A stretch of DNA of 64,000 nucleotides from Rhodovulum sp. P5. GTDB taxonomy: Bacteria > Pseudomonadota > Alphaproteobacteria > Rhodobacterales > Rhodobacteraceae. A program made the position numbers and the translations under genes. A model generated the notes under the pieces. The model was not told where the DNA came from, ran no database searches, and saw only the letters and a program-made list of their open reading frames with translations. The stretch covers positions 758,501 to 822,500 of the forward strand of contig NZ_CP015039.1 of assembly GCF_002079305.1 (NCBI RefSeq). Reading direction: 5' to 3'. This document shows, one piece after another, positions 44,217 to 53,338 of this stretch (positions within the stretch are counted from its first letter, which is position 1; every line of letters begins with the position of its first letter).

Positions 44217-45233
44217 ATGACGGCGCTCAAGCGGTTTCAAAGGCTGGAAAGCCCCGGGCTGTGGCGGGAATCCCCCGACGCCCAGCGGCGCGACGTGATC
44301 CTCTCCTTCGGCGAGGCATCCCTTGTCGTGTCGGACATGCGCGAACGCGTGCTGGCCCATTGGTCGCTGGCCGCCATCGAACGGATCAATCCCGGCAAGA
44401 TGCCCGCGCTTTACCGTCCGGGCACCGATAGCGGCGAGACACTGGAGATCGACGAATCCGTGATGATCGACGCGATCGAGGCCGTGCGGGCCGCGCTGGC
44501 CCGCAGCCGGCCGCATCCCGGGCGCCTGCGTCTTTGGCTGCTGGTCGGTGTGGTTCTGGCGATCCTGGGGCTGGGCCTGTTCTGGCTGCCCGGTGCACTG
44601 GTGCGACACACGGTATCCGTGGTGCCGCCGGAGGGCCGGGCGGAGATCGGGCGCGATCTGCTGGCCCGCGTCACCCGCGTGGCCGGCCCGCCCTGCAACC
44701 GGCCTGACGGGGTAAAGGCGCTGAACCGCCTGACCCGCCGCCTGCTGCCCGACCGGGATGTGCGCGTGCTTGTCCTGCCCGGTGGCGTGCCACGATCGGC
44801 GCATCTGCCGGGCGGGTTGATCCTGCTGAACCGGGCGCTGGTCGAGGATTACGAGACCGCCGATACCCTTGCCGGGTTCATCATCGCCGAGGATGCCCGC
44901 GCGGCAAAGACCGATCCGCTGGCGGCCATGTTGTCCGAGGTCGGTCTTGCGGCAAGCTTCAAGCTGCTGACCAGCGGCCACATGCCCCGGGAGGCGCTGG
45001 AGTCCTATGCCCTGACGATGCTGACCATGGCCCCCGAACCGCTGCCCCAGGACATCCTGCTGGGCCGGTTTCAGCAGGCGCGCGTGCCAGCCGCCCCCTA
45101 TGCCTACGCGCTGGATATCTCCGGCGAAAGCGTGATCGGGTTGATCGAGGCCGATCCAATGCGCGGGCAGACTGTGGCACCGCTTTTGTCCGATGGGGAA
45201 TGGGTGCAGTTGCAGGGGATCTGTGGCGGCTGA
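44217..45233 (+). CDS. membrane-anchored degenerate M48-like peptidase homologue
   Basis: A 338-residue protein with a single central membrane segment (LWLLVGVVLAILGLGLFWL, about residues 102-120) and a periplasmic C-terminal half. The segment HLPGGLILLNRALVEDYETADTLAGFIIAEDARA (about 201-234) follows the layout of M48 metallopeptidases (GG-I-x-x-x-x-AL...ELA-x-x-x-HE-x-x-H). Where HExxH should lie it reads FIIAEDARA, so both zinc histidines are absent. It is therefore likely a pseudo-enzyme or scaffold. The N-terminal half is a cytoplasmic PH-like stretch with no domain I recognise. No strong ribosome site. Confidence 0.65.
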   Translation: MTALKRFQRLESPGLWRESPDAQRRDVILSFGEASLVVSDMRERVLAHWSLAAIERINPGKMPALYRPGTDSGETLEIDESVMIDAIEAVRAALARSRPHPGRLRLWLLVGVVLAILGLGLFWLPGALVRHTVSVVPPEGRAEIGRDLLARVTRVAGPPCNRPDGVKALNRLTRRLLPDRDVRVLVLPGGVPRSAHLPGGLILLNRALVEDYETADTLAGFIIAEDARAAKTDPLAAMLSEVGLAASFKLLTSGHMPREALESYALTMLTMAPEPLPQDILLGRFQQARVPAAPYAYALDISGESVIGLIEADPMRGQTVAPLLSDGEWVQLQGICGG

Positions 45234-45241
45234 GGCCCGGA

Positions 45242-46138
45242 TCAGTTCTTCAGGATGACGTCCCGAAAACCCGCGCCGCGAAGCGCATTTCTGGCGGCGT
45301 CCAGATCTTCCTGCGCGTAAAACGGGCCGACGGAGACGAAGGTCAGCCCCCCGCCCCGGCCTGCCGCCTCCTCCCGGTAGACCGGCAGGCCCAGCGCCTC
45401 AAGCCGGGCGGCCAGGCGCGCGGCATTGGCCGGCACGCCGAAGGCGCCGACCTGAATGTAACGATGGCTTGCGGGGTGAAGCGGTTTCTTCTCCTCAACG
45501 ACCGGCGCAGGGGCTTCGGTCACCGTCTTTGCCACATCGGCGGGCGGCGGGCTCTGGTCGGTCTGGGGTGGGGTAAAGGCCGCGGCGGCCGCATCCGCCC
45601 CTGCATCGACCGCGCCCTTTTCGGCTGGCAGCATCCCGTCCCGGGGTTCCAGCTTGCGGCGCGGCGCCAGCCAGTCGTCGCCCCCGCCCGGGCCGGGGGC
45701 TCTGGGCTGGCGCAGGCTTTGCAGGCTTCCGGGGCCGGGCAGCGCCGACCATGTCGGCGGGGTGGGCAGGTCCCAGGGCCCGCGCGGACCGGCCGTGGTG
45801 TCTTTCGGCTCCGTCGGAACGGGTCGATTGGCGGCCGCGGGGCGGGCGGGCACCTCTGGCGGGCTTTCCAGAACAAGGGGAACACGTCGGTCCGGGGCCG
45901 CGGCGAAACTCGGCCTGAACCCGCAAAGCGGCACCCCGTCGCGCGACAGGCGCGGCTGCCAGCCGCCCACGTCCCCCCGCACGAACACGCAGCCACGGCT
46001 GTCGACGAACTGCACGCCCAGAAAGCCGGGCGGCGGCAGGTCAGCCGGGGCCGACATCTCCTCCGCCCTGACAGAACATGCTGCACCGCCAATCCCGAAG
46101 GCGACCAGAAAAACAACCAGCCCGCGCAAGAAGGCCAT
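45242..46138 (-). CDS. SPOR-domain periplasmic protein
   Basis: A 298-residue exported protein. It has a signal peptide (LRGLVVFLVAFGIGGAACSVRAEE), a short Cys-containing domain (GCVFVRGDVGGWQPRL...CGF, about 40-70), a long Pro/Ala-rich linker (about 80-215) and a C-terminal SPOR domain (YIQVGAFGVPANAARLAARL, about 225-245, to the end). SPOR domains bind denuded peptidoglycan at division sites. The start at 46138 has GGGAG upstream. It is convergent with the M48-like gene, leaving only 8 bp between them. Confidence 0.85.
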   Translation of the reverse strand: MAFLRGLVVFLVAFGIGGAACSVRAEEMSAPADLPPPGFLGVQFVDSRGCVFVRGDVGGWQPRLSRDGVPLCGFRPSFAAAPDRRVPLVLESPPEVPARPAAANRPVPTEPKDTTAGPRGPWDLPTPPTWSALPGPGSLQSLRQPRAPGPGGGDDWLAPRRKLEPRDGMLPAEKGAVDAGADAAAAAFTPPQTDQSPPPADVAKTVTEAPAPVVEEKKPLHPASHRYIQVGAFGVPANAARLAARLEALGLPVYREEAAGRGGGLTFVSVGPFYAQEDLDAARNALRGAGFRDVILKN

Positions 46139-46202
46139 GCGATCTCCCGAAAGATGCAGCGTCAGAATGGCCCAAATCATCTTGGCCGTAAAGGAACAAG
46201 CC

Positions 46203-46835
46203 TCAGCGCGTGCCGAACATCCGGTCGCCCGCATCGCCAAGCCCCGGCACGATATAGCCATGCTCGTTCAGGCACTCATCCACCGCCGCGGTCACGATGG
46301 GCACATCGGGATGCGCCTCTCCCATCCGGGCGATGCCTTCGGGCGCGGCCAGCAGGCACATGAAACGCAGGTTGTTCGCCCCCGCCTTTTTCAGAAGATC
46401 GACCGCCGCGGCAGAGGAATTGCCGGTCGCCAGCATCGGATCGACCACGATCACCAGACGATCCGACAGATCCGGCGGCACCTTGAAATAGTACTGCACC
46501 GGCTGCAGCGTCTCCTCATCGCGGTAAAGCCCCACGAAACCCACGCGCGCCGACGGCACCAGTTCCAGCACCCCATCCAGAAGCCCGTTGCCCGCCCGCA
46601 GGATCGACACCAGCACCAGCTTCTTGCCCGCCAGAACCGGGGCGTCCATCTCGCACAGCGGCGTCTCGATCCGCCGGGTGGTCATCTCAAGCTCCCGCGT
46701 AATCTCATAGGCCAGAAGCTGGCTGATCTCCCGCAGCAATTGCCGGAAAACGGCGGTGGGCGTGTCCTTGTCGCGCATCAGCGTCAGCTTGTGCTGCACC
46801 AGCGGGTGGTTCACGACAATCAGGTGATCAAGCAT
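46203..46835 (-). CDS. upp: uracil phosphoribosyltransferase
   Basis: A 210-residue type I PRTase. The PRPP-binding loop is [12 protein letters not shown] (about 128-139). The C-terminal uracil-binding region ends [15 protein letters not shown] (about 192-206). It converts uracil and PRPP to UMP. Its start lies 8 bp inside the end of add, so it is translationally coupled as the last gene of the nucleoside-salvage operon. Confidence 0.95.
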   Translation of the reverse strand: MLDHLIVVNHPLVQHKLTLMRDKDTPTAVFRQLLREISQLLAYEITRELEMTTRRIETPLCEMDAPVLAGKKLVLVSILRAGNGLLDGVLELVPSARVGFVGLYRDEETLQPVQYYFKVPPDLSDRLVIVVDPMLATGNSSAAAVDLLKKAGANNLRFMCLLAAPEGIARMGEAHPDVPIVTAAVDECLNEHGYIVPGLGDAGDRMFGTR

Positions 46836-47820
46836 TCTTGCCCTCCAGTCTCTTGCGGATCGCGGCCCCTGTGTCCTCATCGCAGAAGGCCGCGGCCAGC
46901 GCCACGTCGTTCAGCGCGGCGAACGTATCGTCTGTCCAGTCAAAAGCGTCGGCCAGACGTTCATATTCGCGCGTCATGGTTGTGCCGAAAAACGGCGGGT
47001 CGTCGGTGGACACCGTGACCTTCACCCCGGCCCGGCGCAACCGGTCGATGGGATGGTCGGCCCACGACCGGTAAAGCCCCAACGCGATGTTGGAGCCGGG
47101 GCAGACCTCCAGCACGACGCCCGTCTCGGCCAGGTGATCGACAAGGCGCGGATCCTCGATGGCGCGGACCCCGTGGCCGATCCGGTCCACCCGAAGATCG
47201 GCCAACGCCTCGCGCACCGATTGCGGACCGCCCCATTCCCCCGCATGAACGGTCAGACCCAGCCGGGCCTCGCGCGCCATGTCGAAGGCATAGGCGAAAT
47301 CCCGGGGGCGGCCCTTGCTCTCATCCCCCGCCATGCCGAAGCCGACGATGAAATCGCCGGCCGTTTCCGCTGCGCACAGGGCGGCCTTGCGGGCGGCATC
47401 TGGCCCGAAATGGCGGATGCAGGTGACAACGCCACGCATGACGATGCCGTGGCGGCGTTCGGCGTCGGCCGCGGCCTCTGCGATGGCGTGCAGGTATTCG
47501 TGCCATGCGGACAGATCGCAGCGGCCACAGAAATCGGGGGAGAGGAAGCTTTCGAGGTAGACAACACCCTCGGCCGCCGTCCTTTCCAGAACCGTTTCGG
47601 TCAGCCGGGCGAAATCCGCGGGTTCTTTCAGAACCGAGGTCGCGGCCTCGTAGACCCGCAGGAAATGCGCGAAATCACGATAGGCATAACCTCCATCGGG
47701 GCCGAAGATGCCCGAGATATCCATATGCCGCGCCTTGGCCATGTCGCGGATCAGGGCAGGCGGTGCTGCGCCTTCCAGGTGGTGGTGCAGTTCGATCTTG
47801 GGAAGGTCGGTCGCGCTCAC
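46828..47820 (-). CDS. add: adenosine deaminase
   Basis: A 330-residue zinc hydrolase of the ADA family. Metal residues are in LHHHLEG (about residue 11), HAGEWGGPQ (about 189), RIGHGV (about 212) and STDDPPFF (about 269). The Glu of HAGE is the catalytic acid. It deaminates adenosine and deoxyadenosine to inosine. The start is a GTG overlapping the deoB stop as GTGA. Some ADA-like enzymes act on adenine instead; operon context favours the nucleoside. Confidence 0.92.
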   Translation of the reverse strand: MSATDLPKIELHHHLEGAAPPALIRDMAKARHMDISGIFGPDGGYAYRDFAHFLRVYEAATSVLKEPADFARLTETVLERTAAEGVVYLESFLSPDFCGRCDLSAWHEYLHAIAEAAADAERRHGIVMRGVVTCIRHFGPDAARKAALCAAETAGDFIVGFGMAGDESKGRPRDFAYAFDMAREARLGLTVHAGEWGGPQSVREALADLRVDRIGHGVRAIEDPRLVDHLAETGVVLEVCPGSNIALGLYRSWADHPIDRLRRAGVKVTVSTDDPPFFGTTMTREYERLADAFDWTDDTFAALNDVALAAAFCDEDTGAAIRKRLEGKNA

Positions 47821-49028
47821 AGGAAACTCCGTCCGGGGCCTTGGGCCGGTACGCCCAGATGGGTCGCAATACTGGCGCCGACATCGGCGAAGTTGCGAAT
47901 GCCGATTTGATGCGCCCCCAGCCCGGCGCCGACGACCGGCACCCGTTCCCGGGTGTGATCGGTTCCGATCCATGTCGGGTCATTGCCGTGATCGGCGGTG
48001 ATCAGGATCAAATCGCCCGCGCGCATCCCGTCCAGCACGCGCGGCAGCGCCGCATCGAACCATTCCAGCGCCCGGGCATAGCCGGACACGTTCCGGCGAT
48101 GGCCATACAGGCTATCGAATTCAACGAAATTGCAGAAGGTCAGGCTGCCATCCGGAGCCTCGTCCATCAGGTCGACCCAATGGTCCATCAAGAGCCTGTC
48201 GGGCCCTTTGCGCACCTCGTCGATGCCGTGCATCGAGAAGATATCGCCGATCTTGCCGATGGCCTGCACCCGCCGGCCCGCCCCCTGAACCCAATCACAC
48301 AGCGTCGGCGCAGGCGGCGCGATGGCATAGTCATGCCGGTTGGCCGTCCGGGTAAACCCGGTGTCCGCATCGCCGACAAAGGGCCGCGCGATCACCCGGC
48401 CCACGCGCATGGCGTGCACCATGGGCGCGATCCCCGCGCACAGGCGCAACAGCCGGTCCAGCCCGAAGCTTTCCTCATGGGCGGCGATCTGGAACACGCT
48501 GTCGACCGAGGTGTAGAGGATCGGCCAGCCCGTTCGCATATGCTCTGCCCCCAACCGTTCGACGATCTCGGTGCCCGAGGCGTGGCAATTGCCAAGGGTG
48601 CCCTCGGTTCCGGCCAGCCGGCGCACCTCTGCCAACAACTCCTCCGGGAAGGCGGGGATTTCACGCGGGAAATAGCTCCAGTCCCAAGGGACCGGCACGC
48701 CTGCCAATTCCCAGTGGCCCGAGGGCGTGTCCTTGCCCGGCGACACCTCTGTCGCTGCGCCCCAAAGCCCTTCGGGTCGGGCTTCCAGCCCGGGGGTCTC
48801 CGCCCCGCTGGCCAGCCGGATTGCGGCGCCAAGGCCCAACCCGTCCAGATGCGGCAGACGCAGAGGGCCGGACCGGCCGTCCTCCGCCCGCCCCGCAGCA
48901 CAGGCCTGCGCGATATGGGCCAGCGTGTTCGCCCCGGTGTCGGGGGTGCCGTCGTTGAAAAACCGGTCTGCGTCCGGTGCGCCACCGCAACCGACGGAGT
49001 CGATGACGATCAGGAACGCCCGGCTCAC
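47817..49028 (-). CDS. deoB: phosphopentomutase
   Basis: A 403-residue alkaline-phosphatase-fold mutase with VIDSVGCGGAPDA (about 8-20), DTGANTLAHI (about 30) and the metal cluster ADHGNDPTWIGTDHTRE (about 335-351). It interconverts (deoxy)ribose-1- and 5-phosphate. It begins with GTG in a GTGA overlap with the deoA stop. Length is typical. Confidence 0.95.
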   Translation of the reverse strand: MSRAFLIVIDSVGCGGAPDADRFFNDGTPDTGANTLAHIAQACAAGRAEDGRSGPLRLPHLDGLGLGAAIRLASGAETPGLEARPEGLWGAATEVSPGKDTPSGHWELAGVPVPWDWSYFPREIPAFPEELLAEVRRLAGTEGTLGNCHASGTEIVERLGAEHMRTGWPILYTSVDSVFQIAAHEESFGLDRLLRLCAGIAPMVHAMRVGRVIARPFVGDADTGFTRTANRHDYAIAPPAPTLCDWVQGAGRRVQAIGKIGDIFSMHGIDEVRKGPDRLLMDHWVDLMDEAPDGSLTFCNFVEFDSLYGHRRNVSGYARALEWFDAALPRVLDGMRAGDLILITADHGNDPTWIGTDHTRERVPVVGAGLGAHQIGIRNFADVGASIATHLGVPAQGPGRSFL

Positions 49029-50335
49029 CGCAGAATCCTCCGCAAGACCAGCGGCGGAACGTCCGGCTTTTCCGGGCTTAGGCGGAACGCCGCGCGCACG
49101 GCCACCGCCGCCGCCTCGGCATCCGCTTCGCTGCTGGCATGGACAAGGGCCAGCGGCTGACCTGCGCCCACATCATCCCCCAAGGCGGCGAGTTCCGAGA
49201 ACCCCACCGAGGGGTTGACCCGGTCACTCTCCCGCCGGCGCCCGCCACCAAGGGCGACAACGGCCCGGCCCAGCGCCGCGGTGTCGATCTTTGCCACAAC
49301 GCCGCCGGCATCGGCCGCGACCTCGTACACCACCGGCGCGGCCGGCAGGCGATCCGGCCAACGCTCGATGAAATCGGAGGGGCCGCCAAGATCCGCGATC
49401 ATCTCTCCGAACTTCAGCACCGCCTCTCCCGACGACAGCGCCTTTGCAATCCGCTGTGCCCCGGCGTCCGCATCCTCGGCCAGACCGCCCAGCGCCAACG
49501 CCTCCCCGCCCAGAGCGCAGGTGATGTCCCACAGCGCAGGCGTGACCCCGGTGCCGGTCAATGTCTCCATCACCTCGATGACCTCAAGCGCATTGCCCGC
49601 CGCGCCCACCAGCGGTTGCGACATGTCAGTGATCAGCGCCGTGGTCATGCAGCCCGCGCCCTGCGCGGTTTCCACCAGCGCGCGGGCCAGGTCCTCGGCG
49701 TCTTCCATGTCTTTCATGAACGCGCCGGAGCCGACCTTTACATCCAGCACCAGCGCCTCCAGCCCCGCGGCCAGCTTCTTGGACAGGATCGAGGCGGTGA
49801 TCAGGTCGATGCTTTCCACCGTGCCGGTCACGTCGCGCACGGCGTAAAGCCGCCGGTCGGCCGGGGCGATGTCATCGGACGCGCCCACGATGGCACAGCC
49901 GACCCGCCCGGTAATCGCCTGCAACTCGTCCGCCGGAATACTGGTGCGATATCCCGGAATGGCGGCCAGCTTGTCCAGCGTCCCGCCGGTATGGCCCAGC
50001 CCCCGGCCCGAGATCATCGGCACATAGGCCCCGCAGGCCGCCAGCGCCGGGGCCAGCACCAGCGACACGCAATCGCCCACGCCGCCGGTAGAATGCTTGT
50101 CCAGCACCGGGCCGGGCAGGTTCCAATCCAGCACCTTGCCGCTGTCGCGCATCGCCCGGGTCAGGCCGACGCGTTCAGCCTTGGTCACCCCGTTCAGGAG
50201 CACCGCCATGGCAAAGGCCCCTGCCTGCGCATCGCTGACCGCACCGTTGGCCAGCCCCTGGGCGAACCAGCCAAGTTCCTCGTCGTTCAAAGCCTCCCCA
50301 TCGCGCAGCCGGGCGATGATACTGCTTGCGTCCAT
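49025..50335 (-). CDS. deoA: thymidine phosphorylase
   Basis: A 436-residue nucleoside phosphorylase II. The signature runs from DKHSTGGVGD (about 79-88) to SGRGLGHTGGTLDKL (about 109-123). It cleaves thymidine or deoxyuridine with phosphate to the base and deoxyribose-1-phosphate, which DeoB then processes. Its ATG overlaps the cdd stop by one base (TGATG). Confidence 0.95.
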   Translation of the reverse strand: MDASSIIARLRDGEALNDEELGWFAQGLANGAVSDAQAGAFAMAVLLNGVTKAERVGLTRAMRDSGKVLDWNLPGPVLDKHSTGGVGDCVSLVLAPALAACGAYVPMISGRGLGHTGGTLDKLAAIPGYRTSIPADELQAITGRVGCAIVGASDDIAPADRRLYAVRDVTGTVESIDLITASILSKKLAAGLEALVLDVKVGSGAFMKDMEDAEDLARALVETAQGAGCMTTALITDMSQPLVGAAGNALEVIEVMETLTGTGVTPALWDITCALGGEALALGGLAEDADAGAQRIAKALSSGEAVLKFGEMIADLGGPSDFIERWPDRLPAAPVVYEVAADAGGVVAKIDTAALGRAVVALGGGRRRESDRVNPSVGFSELAALGDDVGAGQPLALVHASSEADAEAAAVAVRAAFRLSPEKPDVPPLVLRRILR

Positions 50336-50724
50336 CAGCGCTCGCCCATCTGGGCGACGGAGAACGCACCGGGCAGCAACTCGCCCACCGTCATCACGCG
50401 GGTCGTCCCCGACAGGGTCGCCATGGTCACCTTGACATGCGCGCCCGCGAATTCGGCCAGTTTCTGGCGGCAGCCGCCGCAGGGGGTGACAGGCTCCGGC
50501 CCGTCGGCGATCACGGCGACCTCGGTGATTTCGCGCTGGCCCGCGGCCACCATCGCGGCAATGGCGCCAGCCTCGGCGCAGGTACCCTCGGGCGAGGCGA
50601 TGTTCTCGACATTGCAGCCGACATAGACCTTGCCATCCGCGGCCAGAACCGCCGCCCCCACCTTGAACCGGGAATAGGGGGCATGGGCGTTTTCGCGCAC
50701 GGCCCGCGCCGCCTCGATCAGCAT
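50335..50724 (-). CDS. cdd: cytidine deaminase
   Basis: A 129-residue homotetrameric-type cytidine deaminase. It has NAHAPYSRFKVGAA (about 12-25), the zinc-binding C-A-E (GTCAEAGA, about 50) and PCGGCRQ (about 80-86). It converts cytidine and deoxycytidine to (deoxy)uridine. The start at 50724 fits family length. It is the first gene of cdd-deoA-deoB-add-upp. Confidence 0.94.
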   Translation of the reverse strand: MLIEAARAVRENAHAPYSRFKVGAAVLAADGKVYVGCNVENIASPEGTCAEAGAIAAMVAAGQREITEVAVIADGPEPVTPCGGCRQKLAEFAGAHVKVTMATLSGTTRVMTVGELLPGAFSVAQMGER

Positions 50725-50812
50725 GTCTTGTGCCTTTCCTTCAGGACAGATGCACCATAGGTGCCGCACAGACGGGGATGCAAGCGGGGAACGCGCGCAG
50801 GCATGGTGGGGC

Positions 50813-51793
50813 TCACAGCGACGGCACCCCGCCTGACAAGACCTGTTCGAACCACGGGGCGTCGATATTGCCCCCGGTCAGGATCACGCCGACCTGTTTG
50901 CCCGCCATCATCTGCCGTTCGGCCACAAGCGCGGCCAGTGCCGCCGCCCCGGCCCCTTCGGCCACATTGTGGGTGGTGCGGAACAACAGGCGCATGGCCT
51001 CGGCGATTTCCGCGTCCGAGACCGCGATAATCCGTTCCGCCCCGGCGGAATAGACCTCGAACGCCTCGGGCATGGGCACGCGCGTGGCGATCCCGTCGGC
51101 AAAGGTATGGGCCGTGTCGGTTTCCACCAGATCATTCGCAGCCATCGAACGCAGGATGCAATCGGCGTTTTCCGACACCACGCCCACCACCTTTGTCGCC
51201 AGCCCCAGCGCATCGCGCGCCGCGATCGTCCCGCAAATGCCGGAGCCGCAGCCGATCGGCACATAGATCGTGTCAAGCTCGGGCGCCGCGGTCAGCAGTT
51301 CCAGCGCATAGGTCGCCACACCCCGGACCAGTTCCTTGTGATAGGGCGGGACGAAGACCAGCCCCTCGGCCTCGGCCACGCGGTGCGCCTTTTCCCGGGC
51401 GGTATCGAAATCGGCCCCGTGCACGATCAGCTCGGCCCCGAAGGCACGCATCGCCGCATTCTTCTCAACCGAGTTTCCTTCGGGCACATAGACCTTGGCC
51501 ACCATGCCCGCGGCGCGGGCGGCCAGCGCCTGCCCCTGCCCGTGATTGCCGCGGGTCGCGGTGACGATACCGGGGCAATCGGGCTGGGTGCGCTTCAGCC
51601 AGTCGATGAAGGTATGCGCCCCCCGCACCTTGAAGGCGCCGGTGGGGGTGTGGTTTTCATGTTTGACCCAGACCTTTGCACCAACCTCTTCCCCCAGCAG
51701 CGGCCAGGCATATTGCGGGGTCGGCGGCATCCGGTCATGGACGAACGCCGCCGCCGCCTGCAACTCTTCAAGGGAAAACAGCGGCTCAGGCAT
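50813..51793 (-). CDS. PLP-dependent threonine/serine dehydratase-like protein
   Basis: A 326-residue fold-type II PLP enzyme. The Schiff-base Lys is in TGAFKVRGA (residue 55), the phosphate-binding loop is PIGCGSGICGT (about 180-190) and NHGQG (about 81) binds substrate carboxylate. The GCGSG loop differs from the GGGGL loop of biosynthetic IlvA, and no ACT domain is present. This points to a catabolic dehydratase, perhaps for threonine, serine or a hydroxyectoine-derived amino acid. It starts 8 bp inside waaA, so the two are coupled, although their functions are not obviously linked. Confidence 0.85.
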   Translation of the reverse strand: MPEPLFSLEELQAAAAFVHDRMPPTPQYAWPLLGEEVGAKVWVKHENHTPTGAFKVRGAHTFIDWLKRTQPDCPGIVTATRGNHGQGQALAARAAGMVAKVYVPEGNSVEKNAAMRAFGAELIVHGADFDTAREKAHRVAEAEGLVFVPPYHKELVRGVATYALELLTAAPELDTIYVPIGCGSGICGTIAARDALGLATKVVGVVSENADCILRSMAANDLVETDTAHTFADGIATRVPMPEAFEVYSAGAERIIAVSDAEIAEAMRLLFRTTHNVAEGAGAAALAALVAERQMMAGKQVGVILTGGNIDAPWFEQVLSGGVPSL

Positions 51794-53084
51794 CGGGTCT
51801 CTCCTTCTTCTTTGATGCTGCATCGATATGGCCGATCAGCGCGTCGACCAGCGGCGCCACTCCCGCCGCGTCGGCCTGTTTGTCCGCCATCACGGCGGTC
51901 GCGCGGTCGGCCATCGCGCGCTGGTCTTCCGCCCCAAGGGTCTGGAACAGGGCGCACAGATCCGCCGCGCCCCGCACATGCCGCGCGGCCCCGGCGGCAT
52001 CAAGGGCCGCGTAGATACCGGCGAAATTCGCAACATGGGGCCCGTGCAGGATGGCGGAGCCGAACGCGGCCGGTTCATACGGGGTATGGCCGCCCTTCTC
52101 GACAAGGGAACCGCCGACGAAGCAGGCTCCGGCCAGCGCGTACCACAGCGCCATCTCTCCCATCGTGTCGGCAAGGTAGACGGGCGTGTCCGCGCCGGGG
52201 TCTTCCCCGGCAGAGCGCGTGGTAAAGGCAAGGCCCGCGGCGGCGATGCGGCGCGCGACCTCCGGCCCCCGGCGGGCGTGACGGGGCGCAAGGATCAACC
52301 GCAACTCGGGCCGGTTACGAAATGCCCGGGCGAAGGCGTCAAGGATGATCTCCTCCTCCCCCTCATGGGTGGAGGCCGCAAGGACCGTCGAGGCGCGGGG
52401 AAACAGGGCCGACAGACGCTCGCCCGTCCTTGGCGGCATCCCGACCGTTGCCGGGGCGGCCTTCAGATCGACGACCGGCCCGGCGCGGGACGGATCAAGA
52501 CCCAGTCCGATCAGCCGCCCGCGTGAGCCCGCATCCTGCGCAGAAAGGTAGGACACCGTGCCCAGCATCGTCGAGACCAGACCGGGCAAGCGCCGCCATC
52601 GCGCCGCGCTCCGCTCCGACATCCGCGCGCCGACGACCAGCACCGGCACGCCCCGCGCGGCCAACAGGCTCAGGCGGTTCGGCCAAAGCTCGTTCTCGAT
52701 CACGATCAGCGCACCGGGCGACCAGCGCCGAAGAAACAGGCGAAGCGCCCAGCGATAGTCCAGGGGTGCCAGCACGACCGAAACGCGACCAAGCCCCCAT
52801 CCCTTGACCAGCGCCCGGCCGGTCGTGGTATTGCAGGTCACGATCAGGCGCGCCTCTGGCCTTTGCGCCAAAAGCTGGCCGATCAGCCCCCGGGCGGAGG
52901 TCAGTTCCCCATTGGAGGCCGCATGCAGCCAGATCATGCGTCCGCCCCGATGCCCGGCCCCGCCAAGCCCCAGCCGTTCCGGCGCAAGCTTGGGTTCCCG
53001 CGCCAGCCGGACAAGCAGCACAGGCGCCACAAGCGTCAGAAGCACGCGATAAAGGAACACCGGGTCAGCCGCCTGTTGGGTCAT
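51786..53084 (-). CDS. waaA: 3-deoxy-D-manno-octulosonic acid (Kdo) transferase
   Basis: A 432-residue GT30 glycosyltransferase that adds Kdo to lipid A precursors at the inner-membrane face. It has one N-terminal hydrophobic segment. Family markers are IWLHAASNGE (about 50), VIENELWPN (about 128) and GGSLVEKGGHTPYEPAA (about 331-347). It is transcribed from the control region shared with the divergent thiamin operon. The ATG at 53084 is chosen; an ATG 4 bp upstream is out of frame. Confidence 0.92.
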   Translation of the reverse strand: MTQQAADPVFLYRVLLTLVAPVLLVRLAREPKLAPERLGLGGAGHRGGRMIWLHAASNGELTSARGLIGQLLAQRPEARLIVTCNTTTGRALVKGWGLGRVSVVLAPLDYRWALRLFLRRWSPGALIVIENELWPNRLSLLAARGVPVLVVGARMSERSAARWRRLPGLVSTMLGTVSYLSAQDAGSRGRLIGLGLDPSRAGPVVDLKAAPATVGMPPRTGERLSALFPRASTVLAASTHEGEEEIILDAFARAFRNRPELRLILAPRHARRGPEVARRIAAAGLAFTTRSAGEDPGADTPVYLADTMGEMALWYALAGACFVGGSLVEKGGHTPYEPAAFGSAILHGPHVANFAGIYAALDAAGAARHVRGAADLCALFQTLGAEDQRAMADRATAVMADKQADAAGVAPLVDALIGHIDAASKKKERPDA

Positions 53085-53195
53085 GCATGGCCAAGGCTTA
53101 GGCCCGCACCACGGGCAACACAAGCGACGCGGGCGGCCGCACCGTAAAATCCCGTCTGGTCATCGCGTTCCAATCCCGTTACCAAATTCGGATGT

Positions 53196-53272
53196 GACAG
53201 GGGCGTCCGGCATCGGCCGGGCTGAGAAGCACCCTTTGAACCTGAACCAGATCATGCTGGCGGAGGGAGTCG
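53196..53272 (+). promoter_or_regulatory. TPP riboswitch (THI element)
   Basis: The thi-box core is present: GGGCTGAGA at 53219-53227, ACCCTTTGAACCTGA at 53231-53245 and GGCGGAGGGA near 53259-53268. Flanking GAC/GTC bases (53196-53198, 53269-53271) close helix P1. It lies 67 bp before the thiM ATG. TPP binding is expected to repress thiM-thiE-thiD-thiYZX. No clear intrinsic terminator follows, so control is probably at translation initiation. Confidence 0.95.
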
Positions 53273-53338
53273 CGGTCCTTGCCCGGATGCGTATGGGCGT
53301 GGTCCCCGTCATTCCTGCCGCCTCGGAAGGAGCACGGA

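Noticed and set aside
47505..49160. 551-codon plus-strand frame over add and deoB
   Set aside because: Both minus-strand genes are certain from catalytic motifs.
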